From positions 1 to 54,492 of the forward strand of contig JABUST010000182.1 in NCBI GenBank assembly GCA_021442595.1: DNA of 54,492 nt, given 5' to 3'. The stretch's first letter is position 1. Each line of letters begins with the position of its first letter. The notes under the pieces are model-generated. The model was not told the DNA's origin, searched no databases, and was given only the letters and a program-made list of their open reading frames with translations. The translations under genes and the position numbers were made by a program. Below, piece after piece: positions 33,396 through 43,404 of this stretch. This DNA comes from Lachnospiraceae bacterium (GTDB lineage Bacteria; Bacillota; Clostridia; Lachnospirales; Bianqueaceae).

Positions 33396-33932
33396 TTATA
33401 CCAACTCGATGATGGCGACTTCTGCACCGTCGCCCTTACGGGGACCCACCTTGACGATACGGGTGTATCCGCCCTTGCGGTTCTCGTACTTGGGAGCGAT
33501 CTCATCGAACATCTTAGCGACCATGTCAACCTTCTTGCTCAGGCTGCGGACCTTAACGCCGTCAGCGGGAACTTCGGTGATGGGATAGAAGACTCTCAGC
33601 ATCTCGCGTCTTGCATTCAGACGGGAAGCGGAATCCTTCTTGATGGTCTTCTCGACTTCGTCGTATACAGTGACTTTCTTGCCGTCCACAACTTCCTTAA
33701 CGCGCTTGCCGTTCTTGTCCTTGCGGGGAACCTTTACGGTAACGGTAACGGTCTCGTAGTTGTCCTTTTCCTTGATTGCAAGGGTGATCAGCTTCTCTGC
33801 CTCACGGCGGATCTCCTTAGCTTTGGTGGTAGTAGTGGTGATCTTTCCGTAGTAGAGCAGATTGGTGACCTGATTGCGCAGCAGCGCCTTACGCTGGGAA
33901 GAAGTTCTTCCAAGCTTTCTGTACTCAGCCAT
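33396..33932 (-). CDS. rplQ: 50S ribosomal protein L17, enlarged form
   Basis: 178 residues against about 115-130 in most bacteria. Both ends are standard ([35 protein letters not shown]...AIIELV). The extra residues lie at about 55-120 ([19 protein letters not shown]...), before LNARREML, as a lysine-rich insert. I believe Lachnospiraceae often carry such a form. AGGAGG lies 8 nt before the ATG. It is separated from rpoA by 351 bp containing its own promoter. Confidence 0.95.
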   Translation of the reverse strand: MAEYRKLGRTSSQRKALLRNQVTNLLYYGKITTTTTKAKEIRREAEKLITLAIKEKDNYETVTVTVKVPRKDKNGKRVKEVVDGKKVTVYDEVEKTIKKDSASRLNARREMLRVFYPITEVPADGVKVRSLSKKVDMVAKMFDEIAPKYENRKGGYTRIVKVGPRKGDGAEVAIIELV

Positions 33933-34153
33933 TTTATATTCCTCCTATGGTGCGCTTCCCTGTTCCCGGCTATGAGACAAATGTCTTTACTGCACCTGCC
34001 TGTATAGTCATGGCGGGAAGGCGAAAACAAAATACTGCCTTCAAAGATTTGACAGTATTCCCGGTCTCTTCCTTTCAGTCTCCGCAGCGGTATCTGCAAA
34101 AGAATATCCATTTGACAGATCTCCGGGGCGGTGGCCTGCATGCTTTGCTATGA

Positions 34154-34207
34154 TATAAGTTCCGGTGCAGCTGCTTGGAGGTTCCTCTGCAGCTGCGCGA
34201 ACTTATA
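34154..34207 (-). promoter_or_regulatory. two-part palindrome at the rplQ transcription start
   Basis: Outer arms TATAAGTTC/GAACTTATA (34154-34162 with 34199-34207) are a perfect 9 bp. Inside them are two copies of GCAGCTGC (34167-34174, 34189-34196), self-complementary and complementary to each other. It starts at or just before the predicted start site (about 34202), so it may act as a DNA operator or as a 5' mRNA hairpin. Confidence 0.55.
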
Positions 34208-34208
34208 C

Positions 34209-34237
34209 AGTATAGCAGAACTTTGCCGAAAGGTCAA
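34209..34237 (-). promoter_or_regulatory. promoter of rplQ
   Basis: Minus strand TTGACC (34237-34232), 17-bp spacer, TATACT (34214-34209). It lies in the 351-bp gap after rpoA and gives rplQ a leader of about 270 nt. The rest of that gap holds no ORF that I support. Confidence 0.8.
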
Positions 34238-34243
34238 AGCCGT

Positions 34244-34272
34244 AACTGAAGATCCGGCTCAGATCCTCAGTT
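34244..34272 (-). terminator. hairpin after rpoA (weak terminator or processing site)
   Basis: 11-bp stem with one G-T pair (34262-34272 with 34244-34254), 12 nt after the rpoA stop. No T-run follows, so it more likely protects the 3' end or slows transcription than ends it. Confidence 0.4.
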
Positions 34273-34283
34273 CAAAGCAAGCT

Positions 34284-35252
34284 TTATTCCTTCTCTTCTT
34301 TGGCGATCTTAAGGGACAGGCCCATATCGGCCAGCTTGCCAAGTACTTCATCCAGGGACTTGCGTCCCAGATTACGGACTTTCATCATTTCTTCTTCGGT
34401 CTTATTGGTAAGATCCTCAACCGTGTTGATGTTGGCTCTCTTGAGGCAGTTGTAAGAACGGACAGAGAGATCCAGCTCTTCGATGGTTGTCTCCAGGGTC
34501 TTTCCTACAGGCTCCTCCTCCTTCTCCACCAGCACATCCGTGGTCTTTCCGGTTTCGGAAAGATCGATGAACAGTGCCAGATGGTCGTTCAGGACTTTGG
34601 CAGCCAGGCTGACTGCATCGTCAGGCTTTGTGGTTCCGTCAGTCCAGACTTCCAGGGTGAGCTTATCGTAGTCAGTGATCTGACCGACACGGGTGTTCTC
34701 TACCTTAAAGTTGACACGTACGACCGGAGAATACAGGCAGTCGATCGGGATCACTCCGATGTGAGTGTTCTCGGTCTTGTTCTTGTCGGCGCCCACATAA
34801 CCGCGGCCCTTGGTAATAGTCATATCGATGGCGAGCTTGGACTCGGGACCACCGCTGAGAGTAGCGATGATCTGGTTGGGGTTCATGACTTCATAGTCAG
34901 AATCCATCTTGATGTCACGTGCGCGTACGATACCTTCACCGTCGAACTCAATATATGCGTCCTTGGGCTCGTTTCTGTCGGTGTGAGACTTGATAGCGAC
35001 TTTCTTGAGGTTCAGGATGATCTCAGATACGTCTTCCTTTACGCCCGGGATCGTAGAAAACTCATGCAGAACACCATCGATCTTGATGGTGGAGATGGCT
35101 GCTCCGGGAAGGGAGGACAGCATGATTCTGCGCAGAGAATTTCCAAGGGTAGTGCCGTATCCTCTCTCGAGGGGCTCTACTACGAACTTTCCGTAAGTAC
35201 CGTCGTCACTGAGGTCCATTACATCAATACGTGGTTTCTCAAATTCAAACAC
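34284..35252 (-). CDS. rpoA: RNA polymerase alpha subunit
   Basis: 322 residues. N-terminal assembly domain ([32 protein letters not shown]) and C-terminal domain from about 240 ([33 protein letters not shown]) that contacts UP elements and activators. It starts with GTG, 6 nt after AAGGAGGTTT. It is the last gene of the run starting at rpsJ that lacks its own visible promoter. Confidence 0.97.
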   Translation of the reverse strand: MFEFEKPRIDVMDLSDDGTYGKFVVEPLERGYGTTLGNSLRRIMLSSLPGAAISTIKIDGVLHEFSTIPGVKEDVSEIILNLKKVAIKSHTDRNEPKDAYIEFDGEGIVRARDIKMDSDYEVMNPNQIIATLSGGPESKLAIDMTITKGRGYVGADKNKTENTHIGVIPIDCLYSPVVRVNFKVENTRVGQITDYDKLTLEVWTDGTTKPDDAVSLAAKVLNDHLALFIDLSETGKTTDVLVEKEEEPVGKTLETTIEELDLSVRSYNCLKRANINTVEDLTNKTEEEMMKVRNLGRKSLDEVLGKLADMGLSLKIAKEEKE

Positions 35253-35288
35253 AGGAAACCTCCTTCATTCTCTATGTCTGGGTGTATA

Positions 35289-35882
35289 TTACTTATTGTA
35301 CAACTCGACGATAGCCATTTCATTGACAGGTACATCGATCTGCTCGCGCTTAGGCATAGCATTGACAGTACCTTTCAGGTTCTCTGCATCTGCGGTCAGC
35401 CACTCGGGAACTGCACGACCTGCAACAGCATTCAAGACGTCCTTATAACGCTGTGCGCTCTTGTACTTCTCGCGGATCTCAACAACGTCACCGGCCTTCA
35501 CAAGGTAGGAAGGAATGTTAACGGTCTTGCCGTTCACGCTGACATGCTTATGATCCACGATCTGACGGGCTTCCTTGCGGGTACGGGCAAAGCCCAGACG
35601 GAAGATGACGTTGTCAAGACGGGACTCAAGGATGATGAGCAGGTTCTCACCGCTCTGACCCTTCATACGGCTTGCCTTGTCAAAGTAGTTGCGGAAGGGC
35701 TTCTCGAGCACACCGTAGATGAACTTTGCCTTCTGCTTCTCCTGCAGCTGGATGCCATATTCGGACTTCTTCTTGGTGCCGCGGATCTTCTGACGGGTAG
35801 ACTTCTTGTCAATTCCGAGATAGGTGGGATCCAGGTCAAGGCTTCTGCATCTCTTCAGGATAGGGGTATTATCTCTAGCCAT
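35289..35882 (-). CDS. rpsD: 30S ribosomal protein S4
   Basis: 197 residues: KRCRSLDLDPTYLG at the N-terminus and the S4 RNA-binding domain at about 90-155 (RLDNVIFRLGFARTRKEARQIVDHKHVSVNGK). Assembly initiator of the small subunit. The N-terminal Cys4 zinc site seen in some S4 proteins is absent, so this is the zinc-free form. Sits between rpsK and rpoA. Confidence 0.97.
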   Translation of the reverse strand: MARDNTPILKRCRSLDLDPTYLGIDKKSTRQKIRGTKKKSEYGIQLQEKQKAKFIYGVLEKPFRNYFDKASRMKGQSGENLLIILESRLDNVIFRLGFARTRKEARQIVDHKHVSVNGKTVNIPSYLVKAGDVVEIREKYKSAQRYKDVLNAVAGRAVPEWLTADAENLKGTVNAMPKREQIDVPVNEMAIVELYNK

Positions 35883-35900
35883 TAGTTGTGTAACCTCCTA

Positions 35901-36308
35901 TTAGACTCTTCTGCGCTTGGGCGGGCGGCATCCGTTATGAGGAACGGGAGTTACGTCATGGATGGCGGTAACTTCCAGGCCGGCAGCCTGCAGGGCACGG
36001 ATGGCAGCCTCACGGCCGGCACCGGGACCCTTCACGTTTACTTCTACGGTCTTCAGACCGTGATCCATTGCAGCCTTAGCGGCAGTCTCTGCTGCCATCT
36101 GAGCTGCATAGGGAGTGTTCTTACGAGAACCGCGGAATCCGAGTCCACCTGCACTTGCCCAGCTCAGAGCATTACCCTGAGTATCGGTCATGGTTACGAT
36201 GGTGTTATTGAATGAAGACTGGATATGAGCCACGCCCTTGTCCACATTCTTGCGAGTGCGGCGGCGATTGGCTGCAGTTGCCTTTTTTACAGCTTTCTTA
36301 GGTGCCAC
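35901..36308 (-). CDS. rpsK: 30S ribosomal protein S11
   Basis: 135 residues. [32 protein letters not shown]-type [12 protein letters not shown] and the basic end [10 protein letters not shown]. Lines the mRNA path at the platform. Start codon is GTG with AGGAGG upstream. 18 nt from rpsM. Confidence 0.97.
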   Translation of the reverse strand: MAPKKAVKKATAANRRRTRKNVDKGVAHIQSSFNNTIVTMTDTQGNALSWASAGGLGFRGSRKNTPYAAQMAAETAAKAAMDHGLKTVEVNVKGPGAGREAAIRALQAAGLEVTAIHDVTPVPHNGCRPPKRRRV

Positions 36309-36325
36309 GTTAAACTCCTCCTAAA

Positions 36326-36694
36326 TTACTTCTTCTTATTAGCGATCGTACGACGAGGACCTTTGCGGGTACGCGCATTGTTCTTCGTATTCTGACCACG
36401 GACAGGAAGACTTCTTCTGTGACGAATTCCTCTGTAGCAGCTGATCTCGGTAAGACGCTTGATGTTCAGAGCGACCTCACGACGAAGGTCACCTTCTACC
36501 AACTGGGTCTCATCGATCACGTTACGGATCTTACCTACTTCTTCGTCAGTCAGATCACGGCAGCGAGTGTCGGGATCTACGCCGGCTTCCTTCAGAATGC
36601 GGACAGCGCTGGTGTGGCCGATGCCATAGATGTAGGTCAGACCATATTCGACTCGCTTTTCATTGGGCAGATCAACGCCTGAAATACGTGCCAT
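36326..36694 (-). CDS. rpsM: 30S ribosomal protein S13
   Basis: 122 residues: [25 protein letters not shown] and the C-terminal [23 protein letters not shown] that reaches tRNA. Head protein contacting L5. TAGGAGG lies before the ATG. Confidence 0.97.
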   Translation of the reverse strand: MARISGVDLPNEKRVEYGLTYIYGIGHTSAVRILKEAGVDPDTRCRDLTDEEVGKIRNVIDETQLVEGDLRREVALNIKRLTEISCYRGIRHRRSLPVRGQNTKNNARTRKGPRRTIANKKK

Positions 36695-36709
36695 GGTTTA
36701 TCCTCCTAA

Positions 36710-36823
36710 TCAACCTTGTTTCTGCTTATGCTTGGGATTGATGCAGATGACCATCACCTTACCATGGCGACGGATAACCTTGCACTTCTCACACATAGGC
36801 TTTACTGATGAACGAACTTTCAT
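36710..36823 (-). CDS. rpmJ: 50S ribosomal protein L36
   Basis: 37 residues, read from the sequence: [15 protein letters not shown], then [12 protein letters not shown], ending KHKQKQG. The zinc ligands Cys11, Cys14, Cys27 and His32 are all present, so this is the zinc-type L36. GAAAGGAG lies 7 nt before the ATG. Usual place between infA and rpsM. Confidence 0.97.
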   Translation of the reverse strand: MKVRSSVKPMCEKCKVIRRHGKVMVICINPKHKQKQG

Positions 36824-36853
36824 TTTTCGCTCCTTTCCCGGATCGTCCTGAGC

Positions 36854-37072
36854 TTACTTGGCTCTCCAGACGATACGGCCCTTTGTTAAGTCATAGGGAG
36901 AAAGCTCCATCTTGACCTTATCTCCCGGTAAAATTTTGATGTAGTTCTGTCTCAGTTTACCGCTGATGTGTGCCAGAATCTCAACACCATTGTCCAGCTT
37001 TACGTTGAACATGGCGTTGGGCAGCTTTTCAACAACAGTACCTTCAACTTCAATTACGTCATTCTTGGACAT
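36854..37072 (-). CDS. infA: translation initiation factor IF-1
   Basis: 72 residues forming one OB-fold domain: [38 protein letters not shown] and [11 protein letters not shown]. Binds the A site during initiation. It follows adk directly; the map gene and the KOW-domain gene found here in many relatives are absent. Confidence 0.97.
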   Translation of the reverse strand: MSKNDVIEVEGTVVEKLPNAMFNVKLDNGVEILAHISGKLRQNYIKILPGDKVKMELSPYDLTKGRIVWRAK

Positions 37073-37094
37073 TCAAACCTCCCGGCAAAGGCGA

Positions 37095-37724
37095 TCACTC
37101 GCCCAGTGCCTGTACGATCGCCTGAGTGACTGCTTCCAGCTCCTGAGTTCCATCCACGCTGACAAGCTTGTTCAGATTGCCGTAGTGTTGAATCAGGGGA
37201 GCGGTCTGGTCATGGTAGACCTCAAGACGCATAAGGACCGTGGCCGGCTCGTCATCCTTGCGGATAATCAGCTCGGAGCCGCATCTGTCGCAAATGCCTT
37301 CCTGAGCAGGGACCTTGTACTTGGTATGATATGGTTCACCGCACTTGGGGCAGACCCTTCTTCCGCTCATGCGCTTCACGATGGTCTCATCGGGAACATC
37401 TACATTTACAGCCGCGTCGACTTCCTCCTTACTATCCAGAGCATCAGCCTGGGCCAAGGTTCTGGGGAAGCCGTCCAAAATGTATCCGTTCGAACAATCA
37501 GCTTCGTGGATGCGGTCCATAAGCATTCCGATGGTAATCTCATCAGGAACAAGCTGACCTTGATCCATATAGCTCTTAGCCTGCATGCCCAGAGGTGTAT
37601 TTCCCTTGATGTTAGCGCGGAAAATATCACCGGTGGAGATGTGCGGGATCTGATAACGTTCTGCCAGGCGGGTTGCCTGGGTGCCTTTTCCGGCGCCGGG
37701 GGCGCCAAGCAGAATAAGCTTCAT
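37095..37724 (-). CDS. adk: adenylate kinase
   Basis: 209 residues. P-loop GAPGAGKGTQA, HISTGDIFR, DGFPRTLAQA, and a LID domain with two Cys-x2-Cys pairs (CPKCGEPYH, ICDRCG), the zinc-binding form common in Gram-positives. Interconverts ATP, AMP and ADP. It sits 13 nt after secY. Confidence 0.97.
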   Translation of the reverse strand: MKLILLGAPGAGKGTQATRLAERYQIPHISTGDIFRANIKGNTPLGMQAKSYMDQGQLVPDEITIGMLMDRIHEADCSNGYILDGFPRTLAQADALDSKEEVDAAVNVDVPDETIVKRMSGRRVCPKCGEPYHTKYKVPAQEGICDRCGSELIIRKDDEPATVLMRLEVYHDQTAPLIQHYGNLNKLVSVDGTQELEAVTQAIVQALGE

Positions 37725-37737
37725 AACTGAGTTCTCC

Positions 37738-39000
37738 TTAGTCAGACAGGAATCCCTTGTAATGACGCATTACCATCTGGCTCTCAATCTGTTTCACAGT
37801 TTCAAGGGCAACACCGATGGCGATCATCATAGAAGATCCGCTGATGGAAAGGTTGTCTACCTGGAAAATAAACTGGAGAATGATGGGGAAGATGGCGATG
37901 ATTGCCAGCATAATGGCACCGATGGTGATGACCGCCTTGCTTCTCTTTTCCAGATACTCGGTAGTGGGAGCGCCCGGTCTGATACCGGGGATGAAGCCGC
38001 CGTTCTTCTTCAGATTGTCAGAGATCTCTCTGGGATTATACGTGATAGACGCGTAGAAATAGGTGAAGAAGATGATCAGGACAACGTAGATCACAGCGCC
38101 CACGGGATGAGAGGTGCTCAAAGCCTTCAGGACGGTTCCCCACCAACCGGTAGGATTGGAGTTGAAGAAACCGGTGATCAGCTGAGGCATACTCATGATG
38201 GAGACTGCAAAGATGATCGGGATGACACCGGCCATGTTGACCTTGATGGGAATGAAAGTGGAACTTCCGCCATACTGCTTTCTTCCCTGCATGCGCTTTG
38301 CATACTGCACGGGGATCTCCAGCTGAGCCAGCTCCAGAACCACAACGAAGGCGGCCACTGCCAGCATCACGACAATGATGACGATGTCCATGAGGATATT
38401 GCCATAGCTGCCGATGGTGGAAATGATGGAAGGTACACGGCTGAGCACGTTGACCATGATGATCAGAGAAATGCCGTTGCCGATGCCCTTCTCGGTGATT
38501 GCCTCGCCGATCCACATGGTGAACATGCTGCCTGCAGTCAGAATGGCCATGGAGCAGATAACGTTCCATGCGGTGCCAAACTGAGTGTTGAAGGCGCTTC
38601 TCAGTCCGAAGGAAATTCCGAAGGACTGAACAAGAGCGAGGATAATCGTCAGATAACGGGTATACTGTGCGATCTTTTTACGACCGGACTCTCCATCCTT
38701 CTGGATCTCTTCCAGCTTGGGAATTGCCACCGTCAACAGACTGATGATAATGGAGCTGTTGATGTAAGGCGTGATGCCCATGGCAAAGAGGTTCATCTGG
38801 CTGAAGGCGCTGCCTGACATGATATCAAACAGAGCCAGCACACCGGTAGCACTACTGAAGTAGTTCTTGATGGCCTCAGCATTCATCAGGGGAGAGGGGA
38901 TCAGTGATCCCAGTCTCACCAGGGCCAGAAGGCCCATGGTGTACAGGATTCTGTTCCGGAGGTCGGAGATCTTAAAAATGTTTTTGATTGTACTGAACAA
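37738..39000 (-). CDS. secY: protein translocase subunit SecY
   Basis: 420 residues with ten hydrophobic segments. Recognisable blocks are LGSLIPSPLMN, FALGITPYI-like FAMGITPYINSSI, RRKIAQYTRY-type RKKIAQYTRYL and the C-terminal GTALETVKQIESQ-like ALETVKQIESQMVMR. Channel of the general secretion system. The start is TTG with GGAGGGAG 7 nt upstream, supported by the conserved N-terminus. In the spc operon between rplO and adk. Confidence 0.97.
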   Translation of the reverse strand: MFSTIKNIFKISDLRNRILYTMGLLALVRLGSLIPSPLMNAEAIKNYFSSATGVLALFDIMSGSAFSQMNLFAMGITPYINSSIIISLLTVAIPKLEEIQKDGESGRKKIAQYTRYLTIILALVQSFGISFGLRSAFNTQFGTAWNVICSMAILTAGSMFTMWIGEAITEKGIGNGISLIIMVNVLSRVPSIISTIGSYGNILMDIVIIVVMLAVAAFVVVLELAQLEIPVQYAKRMQGRKQYGGSSTFIPIKVNMAGVIPIIFAVSIMSMPQLITGFFNSNPTGWWGTVLKALSTSHPVGAVIYVVLIIFFTYFYASITYNPREISDNLKKNGGFIPGIRPGAPTTEYLEKRSKAVITIGAIMLAIIAIFPIILQFIFQVDNLSISGSSMMIAIGVALETVKQIESQMVMRHYKGFLSD

Positions 39001-39061
39001 GTTTTCTCCCTCCAGGTTACTTATTCCTCAGGTGATCTAACTGTGATAGTTAGGTCGTTAC

Positions 39062-39505
39062 TTATTCAGCAGTACCGCCTGCTGCTTCGATCTTAGCCTT
39101 AGCGGACTCGCTGTAGCGGCCGACCTTGACGGTCAGCTTCTTGGTGAGCTCGCCGTTGCCCAGAATCTTAACGCCGTCTCTGGTGTTGCTGACAATGCCG
39201 GCTTCCTTGAGAGCAGCTGCAGTTACGATAGCGCCATCTTCAAAAATGTTAAGACGATCCACATTGATGGAGACGATCTCAACAATCTGACGCTTGTTCT
39301 TCTTGTCGATTCCGCGCTTGGGAAGACGTCTGTACAGAGGCATCTGGCCACCCTCAAAACCGGGGCGGGTGCCGCCGCCGGAGCGGGACTTCTGACCATT
39401 CATGCCGCGTCCTGCAGTCTTGCCATTTCCGGAACCATTACCGCGACCGGGGCGGTAACCGTCTTTCTTTGCGCCTGCATTAGGCTTCAAATCTGTTAAG
39501 TTCAT
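39062..39505 (-). CDS. rplO: 50S ribosomal protein L15
   Basis: 147 residues: NLTDLKPNAGAKK, the glycine/arginine-rich extension (GRGNGSGNGKTAGRGMNGQ), GFEGGQMPLYRRLPKRG and a globular C-terminus. 61 bp separate it from secY, with no clear terminator. Confidence 0.97.
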   Translation of the reverse strand: MNLTDLKPNAGAKKDGYRPGRGNGSGNGKTAGRGMNGQKSRSGGGTRPGFEGGQMPLYRRLPKRGIDKKNKRQIVEIVSINVDRLNIFEDGAIVTAAALKEAGIVSNTRDGVKILGNGELTKKLTVKVGRYSESAKAKIEAAGGTAE

Positions 39506-39516
39506 GCTTAGTCTCC

Positions 39517-39702
39517 TTAGTCCTCAATTTCTTCTACTTTGACCAGGTGGCTGACAGAAGCGATCATACCGCGGATGGCGGCATCGTCATTCTTGATGAC
39601 GCTGCGGCCGGTCTTGGTGAGACCAAGAGCCTGCACGGTCTTGCGATGCTTCGGAACAGCTGCAATGGTGGACTTAGCGAGCGTGATCTTAAGCTTACTC
39701 AT
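39517..39702 (-). CDS. rpmD: 50S ribosomal protein L30
   Basis: 61 residues: LKITLAKSTIAAVPKHRKTV and ALGLTKTGRSV, normal bacterial length. 11 nt before rplO and 14 nt after rpsE. Confidence 0.96.
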   Translation of the reverse strand: MSKLKITLAKSTIAAVPKHRKTVQALGLTKTGRSVIKNDDAAIRGMIASVSHLVKVEEIED

Positions 39703-39716
39703 TTTCGCTTTCCTCC

Positions 39717-40229
39717 TTAACCTAAGATCTCAGCGATGCTCTTGCCGCGCTTGCGGGCGATCTCCTCGGGAGTCTGAATGCCCTTCAGGCCTGCAACGGT
39801 AGCAGCAACAACATTGTTCTTATTGTTGGAGCTCAGAGACTTAGTACGAATATTCTTGATACCTGCCAGCTCCAGAACGGCACGAGCGGGACCGCCGGCG
39901 ATGATACCGGTACCTTCGGCTGCGGTCATGAGCAGGATGGAAGCGCTGCCATGTACGCCCTTGGTGCTGTAGGGAATGGAGTTTGCATCGTTCATAGGAA
40001 CGGATACCATGTTCTTCTTAGCCGCTTCTTCTCCCTTGCGGATAGCTTCGGGAATTTCGCGGGACTTTCCAAGGCCATAACCAACGTGGCCGTTATGGTC
40101 TCCAACGACCACCAGTGCGGTGAACTTCATGTTCTTACCGCCCTTAACGACCTTGGTTACGCGCTTGATGGTAACGACTTTGGATTCAAGCTCCCCAAGG
40201 TTGCCTGCATCGATTCTATTGTTCTTCAT
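39717..40229 (-). CDS. rpsE: 30S ribosomal protein S5
   Basis: 170 residues: [18 protein letters not shown], the decoding-fidelity loop [20 protein letters not shown], and [16 protein letters not shown]. The start [10 protein letters not shown] is preceded by GGAGGCGC. Confidence 0.97.
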   Translation of the reverse strand: MKNNRIDAGNLGELESKVVTIKRVTKVVKGGKNMKFTALVVVGDHNGHVGYGLGKSREIPEAIRKGEEAAKKNMVSVPMNDANSIPYSTKGVHGSASILLMTAAEGTGIIAGGPARAVLELAGIKNIRTKSLSSNNKNNVVAATVAGLKGIQTPEEIARKRGKSIAEILG

Positions 40230-40245
40230 TCATGCGCCTCCGTGA

Positions 40246-40608
40246 TTAAAACTGTAATCCGGCTTCTCTGGCAGCATCAGCCAACGCCTGGACTTTTCCG
40301 TGATACAGGTAGCCGCCACGATCGAAAACGACGGTGGTGATACCCTTCTCGATGGCACGCTTTGCCACAGCTTCACCGACTGCCTGAGCAGCTTCGATGG
40401 TGTTGGTGAACTCTACCTTAGCAGCAACCTCTTTCTCTACTGTGGAAGCAGCAACAAGGGTGGTAGCGGTAGTGTCGTCAATGATCTGTGCGTAAATGTG
40501 CTTGTCGCTGCGGAAAACGCTAAGGCGAGGACGCTGGGAAGTTCCATTGATGTTCTTGCGCATTCTGTAGTGCTTGGTTGCGCGATTGCTTGCAGCTTTC
40601 TTAACCAT
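40246..40608 (-). CDS. rplR: 50S ribosomal protein L18
   Basis: 120 residues: [31 protein letters not shown] and the C-terminal [25 protein letters not shown]. Binds 5S rRNA with L5. 17 nt from rpsE and 21 nt from rplF. Confidence 0.97.
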   Translation of the reverse strand: MVKKAASNRATKHYRMRKNINGTSQRPRLSVFRSDKHIYAQIIDDTTATTLVAASTVEKEVAAKVEFTNTIEAAQAVGEAVAKRAIEKGITTVVFDRGGYLYHGKVQALADAAREAGLQF

Positions 40609-40629
40609 TTAGAATGTTTCCCCCTAACC

Positions 40630-41166
40630 TTATTTACCGGTCTTACCGACTTTACGACGAATGACTTCGTTCTCGTACTTAACACCCTTGCCGTGATAAG
40701 GTTCGGGAGCACGTTTGATACGGATGTTGGCAGCATGCTGTCCAACCAGCTCCTTATCAATACCGCGAACGATAACATGGGTCTGATCCGGTACTTCGGT
40801 AGTGATTCCTTCCGGATCTTCCATGATCACGGGATGGGAATAGCCAAGAGACAGGGTAAGAGTCTTTCCGGACTTTGCTGCTCTGTAGCCAACGCCGACA
40901 AACTCAAGCTTCTTTTCGTAGCCTGCGGTCACACCGACGACCATATTCTGAAGCAGCGCTCTGGTCAGGCCATGAAGCGCTCTGTTCTTCTTTTCATCAT
41001 TGGGGCGTGTCACATTGATCACGCCGTTTTCCTGTTTGATAGAAATTTCTGCCGGGAAGCTCTTGGTAAGCGTTCCCTTGGGTCCCTTTACGGTTACATT
41101 GTTGCCGTCAATCTTGACTTCAACACCGGCAGGAATTTCAACAGGCATTCTTCCGATTCGAGACAT
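40630..41166 (-). CDS. rplF: 50S ribosomal protein L6
   Basis: 178 residues with the two L6 repeats: [24 protein letters not shown], and the signature [13 protein letters not shown]-like [16 protein letters not shown]. Near the sarcin-ricin loop and factor site. Confidence 0.97.
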   Translation of the reverse strand: MSRIGRMPVEIPAGVEVKIDGNNVTVKGPKGTLTKSFPAEISIKQENGVINVTRPNDEKKNRALHGLTRALLQNMVVGVTAGYEKKLEFVGVGYRAAKSGKTLTLSLGYSHPVIMEDPEGITTEVPDQTHVIVRGIDKELVGQHAANIRIKRAPEPYHGKGVKYENEVIRRKVGKTGK

Positions 41167-41194
41167 GCTTGTTACCTCCTATACTCGTGCGACA

Positions 41195-41596
41195 TTACCA
41201 TACGAAGCAGATGACTTCACCGCCGACGCCCTCTTTACGAGCTTCCTTGTCGGTGAGAACACCCTTATTCGTGGAAATGATCGCAGTACCGAAACCGCCA
41301 AGAACCTTGGGCAGTTCATCTTTTCCAGCGTATACTCGAAGACCGGGCTTCGAGATTCTCTTGATACCGGTAATGACCTTATCGTTCTTGTCCTTACCGT
41401 ATTTAAGGGTAATGCGAATGGTCTTAAAATTGCCTTCAGCAACTACTTCCTGCTTCTTGATATAACCTTCCTTCAGAAGGATGTCAACGATTGCTGCTTT
41501 CTCCTTGGAGAAGGGAACATCAACCGTGTCATGCTTAGCGATGTTAGCGTTGCGGATGCGGGTCAGCATATCGGCAATGGGATCACTCATAGCCAT
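41195..41596 (-). CDS. rpsH: 30S ribosomal protein S8
   Basis: 133 residues: [33 protein letters not shown], and the C-terminal [26 protein letters not shown]. In E. coli S8 represses the spc operon; no corresponding site was sought beyond the rplX-rplE spacer. Either ATG of MAM could serve as start. Confidence 0.97.
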   Translation of the reverse strand: MAMSDPIADMLTRIRNANIAKHDTVDVPFSKEKAAIVDILLKEGYIKKQEVVAEGNFKTIRITLKYGKDKNDKVITGIKRISKPGLRVYAGKDELPKVLGGFGTAIISTNKGVLTDKEARKEGVGGEVICFVW

Positions 41597-41634
41597 TTGG
41601 ATTTACCTCCTCATTTACTTAAGATAACCTAGCC

Positions 41635-41820
41635 TTACCAGCTGGCCTTTTTAACGCCCGGAATCTGGCCCTTGTAAGCTAATTCGCGGAAGCAGATACG
41701 GCAGATGCCGTACTTGCGAAGAACGGAATGCGGACGGCCGCAGATCTTGCAGCGGGTGTAAGCTCTGGTGGAGAACTTAGGGGTACGCTGCTGTTTGATC
41801 TTCATGGATGTCTTTGCCAT
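41635..41820 (-). CDS. rpsN: 30S ribosomal protein S14, zinc type
   Basis: 61 residues, the short zinc form: two Cys-x2-Cys pairs (RCKICGRPH and GICRICFRE). [15 protein letters not shown] at the N-terminus is typical of Gram-positives. 38 nt after it comes rpsH. Confidence 0.97.
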   Translation of the reverse strand: MAKTSMKIKQQRTPKFSTRAYTRCKICGRPHSVLRKYGICRICFRELAYKGQIPGVKKASW

Positions 41821-41847
41821 GTGAACTTATTCCTCCTAGTTGATGCC

Positions 41848-42390
41848 TTACTTTACAAAGGGCATACCCATCTGAGCAAGCAGTTCCTTTGCTTCCTCAT
41901 CAGTGTTTGCGGTGGTAACGAAAATAATGTCCATACCACGAACCTTGTCGATCTTGTCGTAACTGATCTCAGGGAAGATCAGCTGCTCCTTGATGCCAAG
42001 AGCGTAGTTGCCGCGACCGTCGAAGGAGTCAGCGCTGACTCCGCGGAAGTCACGAACACGAGGAAGTGCAAGGGAGATGAGACGATCTGCAAAATCGTAC
42101 ATCTTGTCGCCACGCAGGGTGACCTTGCATCCGATGGACATACCCTCACGCAGCTTGAAGTTTGCGATAGACTTCTTAGCCTTTGTAATGATGGGCTTCT
42201 GTCCGGAGATGATGGTCAGATCATTCACAGCACCTTCCAGAGCCTTGGGATTTTCCTTAGCTTCGCCGACACCCATGTTGATGACGATCTTATCCAGCTT
42301 GGGAACCTCCATGGGGTTCTGATAGTTGAACTTCTTTACAAGTGCAGGAACGATGTTGTTTTTGTAGTTTTCTTTCATTCGGCTACTCAT
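41848..42390 (-). CDS. rplE: 50S ribosomal protein L5
   Basis: 180 residues: [30 protein letters not shown] start region, [18 protein letters not shown] and the end [18 protein letters not shown]. Binds 5S rRNA and forms the bridge to S13. GGAGGAACAACTG precedes the ATG. Confidence 0.97.
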   Translation of the reverse strand: MSSRMKENYKNNIVPALVKKFNYQNPMEVPKLDKIVINMGVGEAKENPKALEGAVNDLTIISGQKPIITKAKKSIANFKLREGMSIGCKVTLRGDKMYDFADRLISLALPRVRDFRGVSADSFDGRGNYALGIKEQLIFPEISYDKIDKVRGMDIIFVTTANTDEEAKELLAQMGMPFVK

Positions 42391-42406
42391 CAGTTGTTCC
42401 TCCTAA

Positions 42407-42727
42407 TCAGTCGATCAGATCGCCGCCGTTCTTAGCAAAACGGGTGCGAACGACCTTGCCATCCTTGGTCTCGGTCTTGATACCAACACGGGTGGGCTTT
42501 CCGTCATGAACCAGCATAACGTTTGAAACATGGATCGGAGCTTCCTGATGGATGATACCGCCCTGAGCCATTCCGTTGGGCTTCTGGTGCTTGGTGATCA
42601 TGTTGATGCCTTCAACGATTACACGGCTGGAGGCAGCGTCGGTCACCAGGACCTTTCCTTCTTTGCCTTTGTCCTTGCCGGTGATAACTCTAACAGTGTC
42701 ACCCTTTTTGATCTTCATTGCGCTCAT
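42407..42727 (-). CDS. rplX: 50S ribosomal protein L24
   Basis: 106 residues with the KOW motif [22 protein letters not shown], then [11 protein letters not shown]. Early 23S rRNA binder. An internal ATG (MKIKKG) three codons in is an alternative start. Confidence 0.96.
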   Translation of the reverse strand: MSAMKIKKGDTVRVITGKDKGKEGKVLVTDAASSRVIVEGINMITKHQKPNGMAQGGIIHQEAPIHVSNVMLVHDGKPTRVGIKTETKDGKVVRTRFAKNGGDLID

Positions 42728-42741
42728 TGTGACACCTCCTA

Positions 42742-43110
42742 TTACAGTACTTCAGGAGCAAGAGAGAGGATCTTCATGAACTTCTTCTCTCGAAGCTCTC
42801 TGGCTACGGGCCCGAAAATACGGGTTCCGGTGGGATTCAGGTCATCCTTGATGATAACAGCAGCGTTCTCATCGAAACGGATGTAGCTGCCATCCTTACG
42901 GCGAGTGGGTTTCTTGGTACGTACAACGACTGCCTTGACCACATCACCTTTCTTTACAACTCCGCCGGGTGTTGCTTCCTTAACAGAGCAAACTACGATA
43001 TCACCCACGCCGGCATATTTACGAGTGGAGCCGCCGAGAGCACGGATGACAAGGAGTTCCTTGGCACCGGTATTGTCGGCAACGACCATTCTGGATTCAG
43101 TCTGTAACAT
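42742..43110 (-). CDS. rplN: 50S ribosomal protein L14
   Basis: 122 residues: [34 protein letters not shown], and [29 protein letters not shown]. Standard length, forms intersubunit bridges. Confidence 0.98.
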   Translation of the reverse strand: MLQTESRMVVADNTGAKELLVIRALGGSTRKYAGVGDIVVCSVKEATPGGVVKKGDVVKAVVVRTKKPTRRKDGSYIRFDENAAVIIKDDLNPTGTRIFGPVARELREKKFMKILSLAPEVL

Positions 43111-43128
43111 GCCTTGTTTCCTCCTAAA

Positions 43129-43383
43129 TTACTTAGCTTTCTCGACGATCTCAACAACACGCCATCTCTTGTCCTTGGACAGGGGGCGGGTCTCCATGAC
43201 CATGACGCGATCGCCAACATGGCACTCATTATTCTCATCATGAGCCTTCAGGGTGTAGGTTCTCTTGATGATCTTTCCGTAGATCGGATGCTTTACATTG
43301 TTGACCACGCTGACAACGACGGTCTTATCCATCTTGTCGCTGGAGACGAGACCAATTAAGGTCTTACGAAGATTTCTTTCCAA
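43129..43383 (-). CDS. rpsQ: 30S ribosomal protein S17
   Basis: 84 residues: [48 protein letters not shown]. Start codon is TTG (TTG GAA AGA AAT) 7 nt after AGGAGG; no ATG fits the family's N-terminus. Confidence 0.96.
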   Translation of the reverse strand: MERNLRKTLIGLVSSDKMDKTVVVSVVNNVKHPIYGKIIKRTYTLKAHDENNECHVGDRVMVMETRPLSKDKRWRVVEIVEKAK

Positions 43384-43404
43384 AATCTGATCCTCCTGTT
43401 ATCC

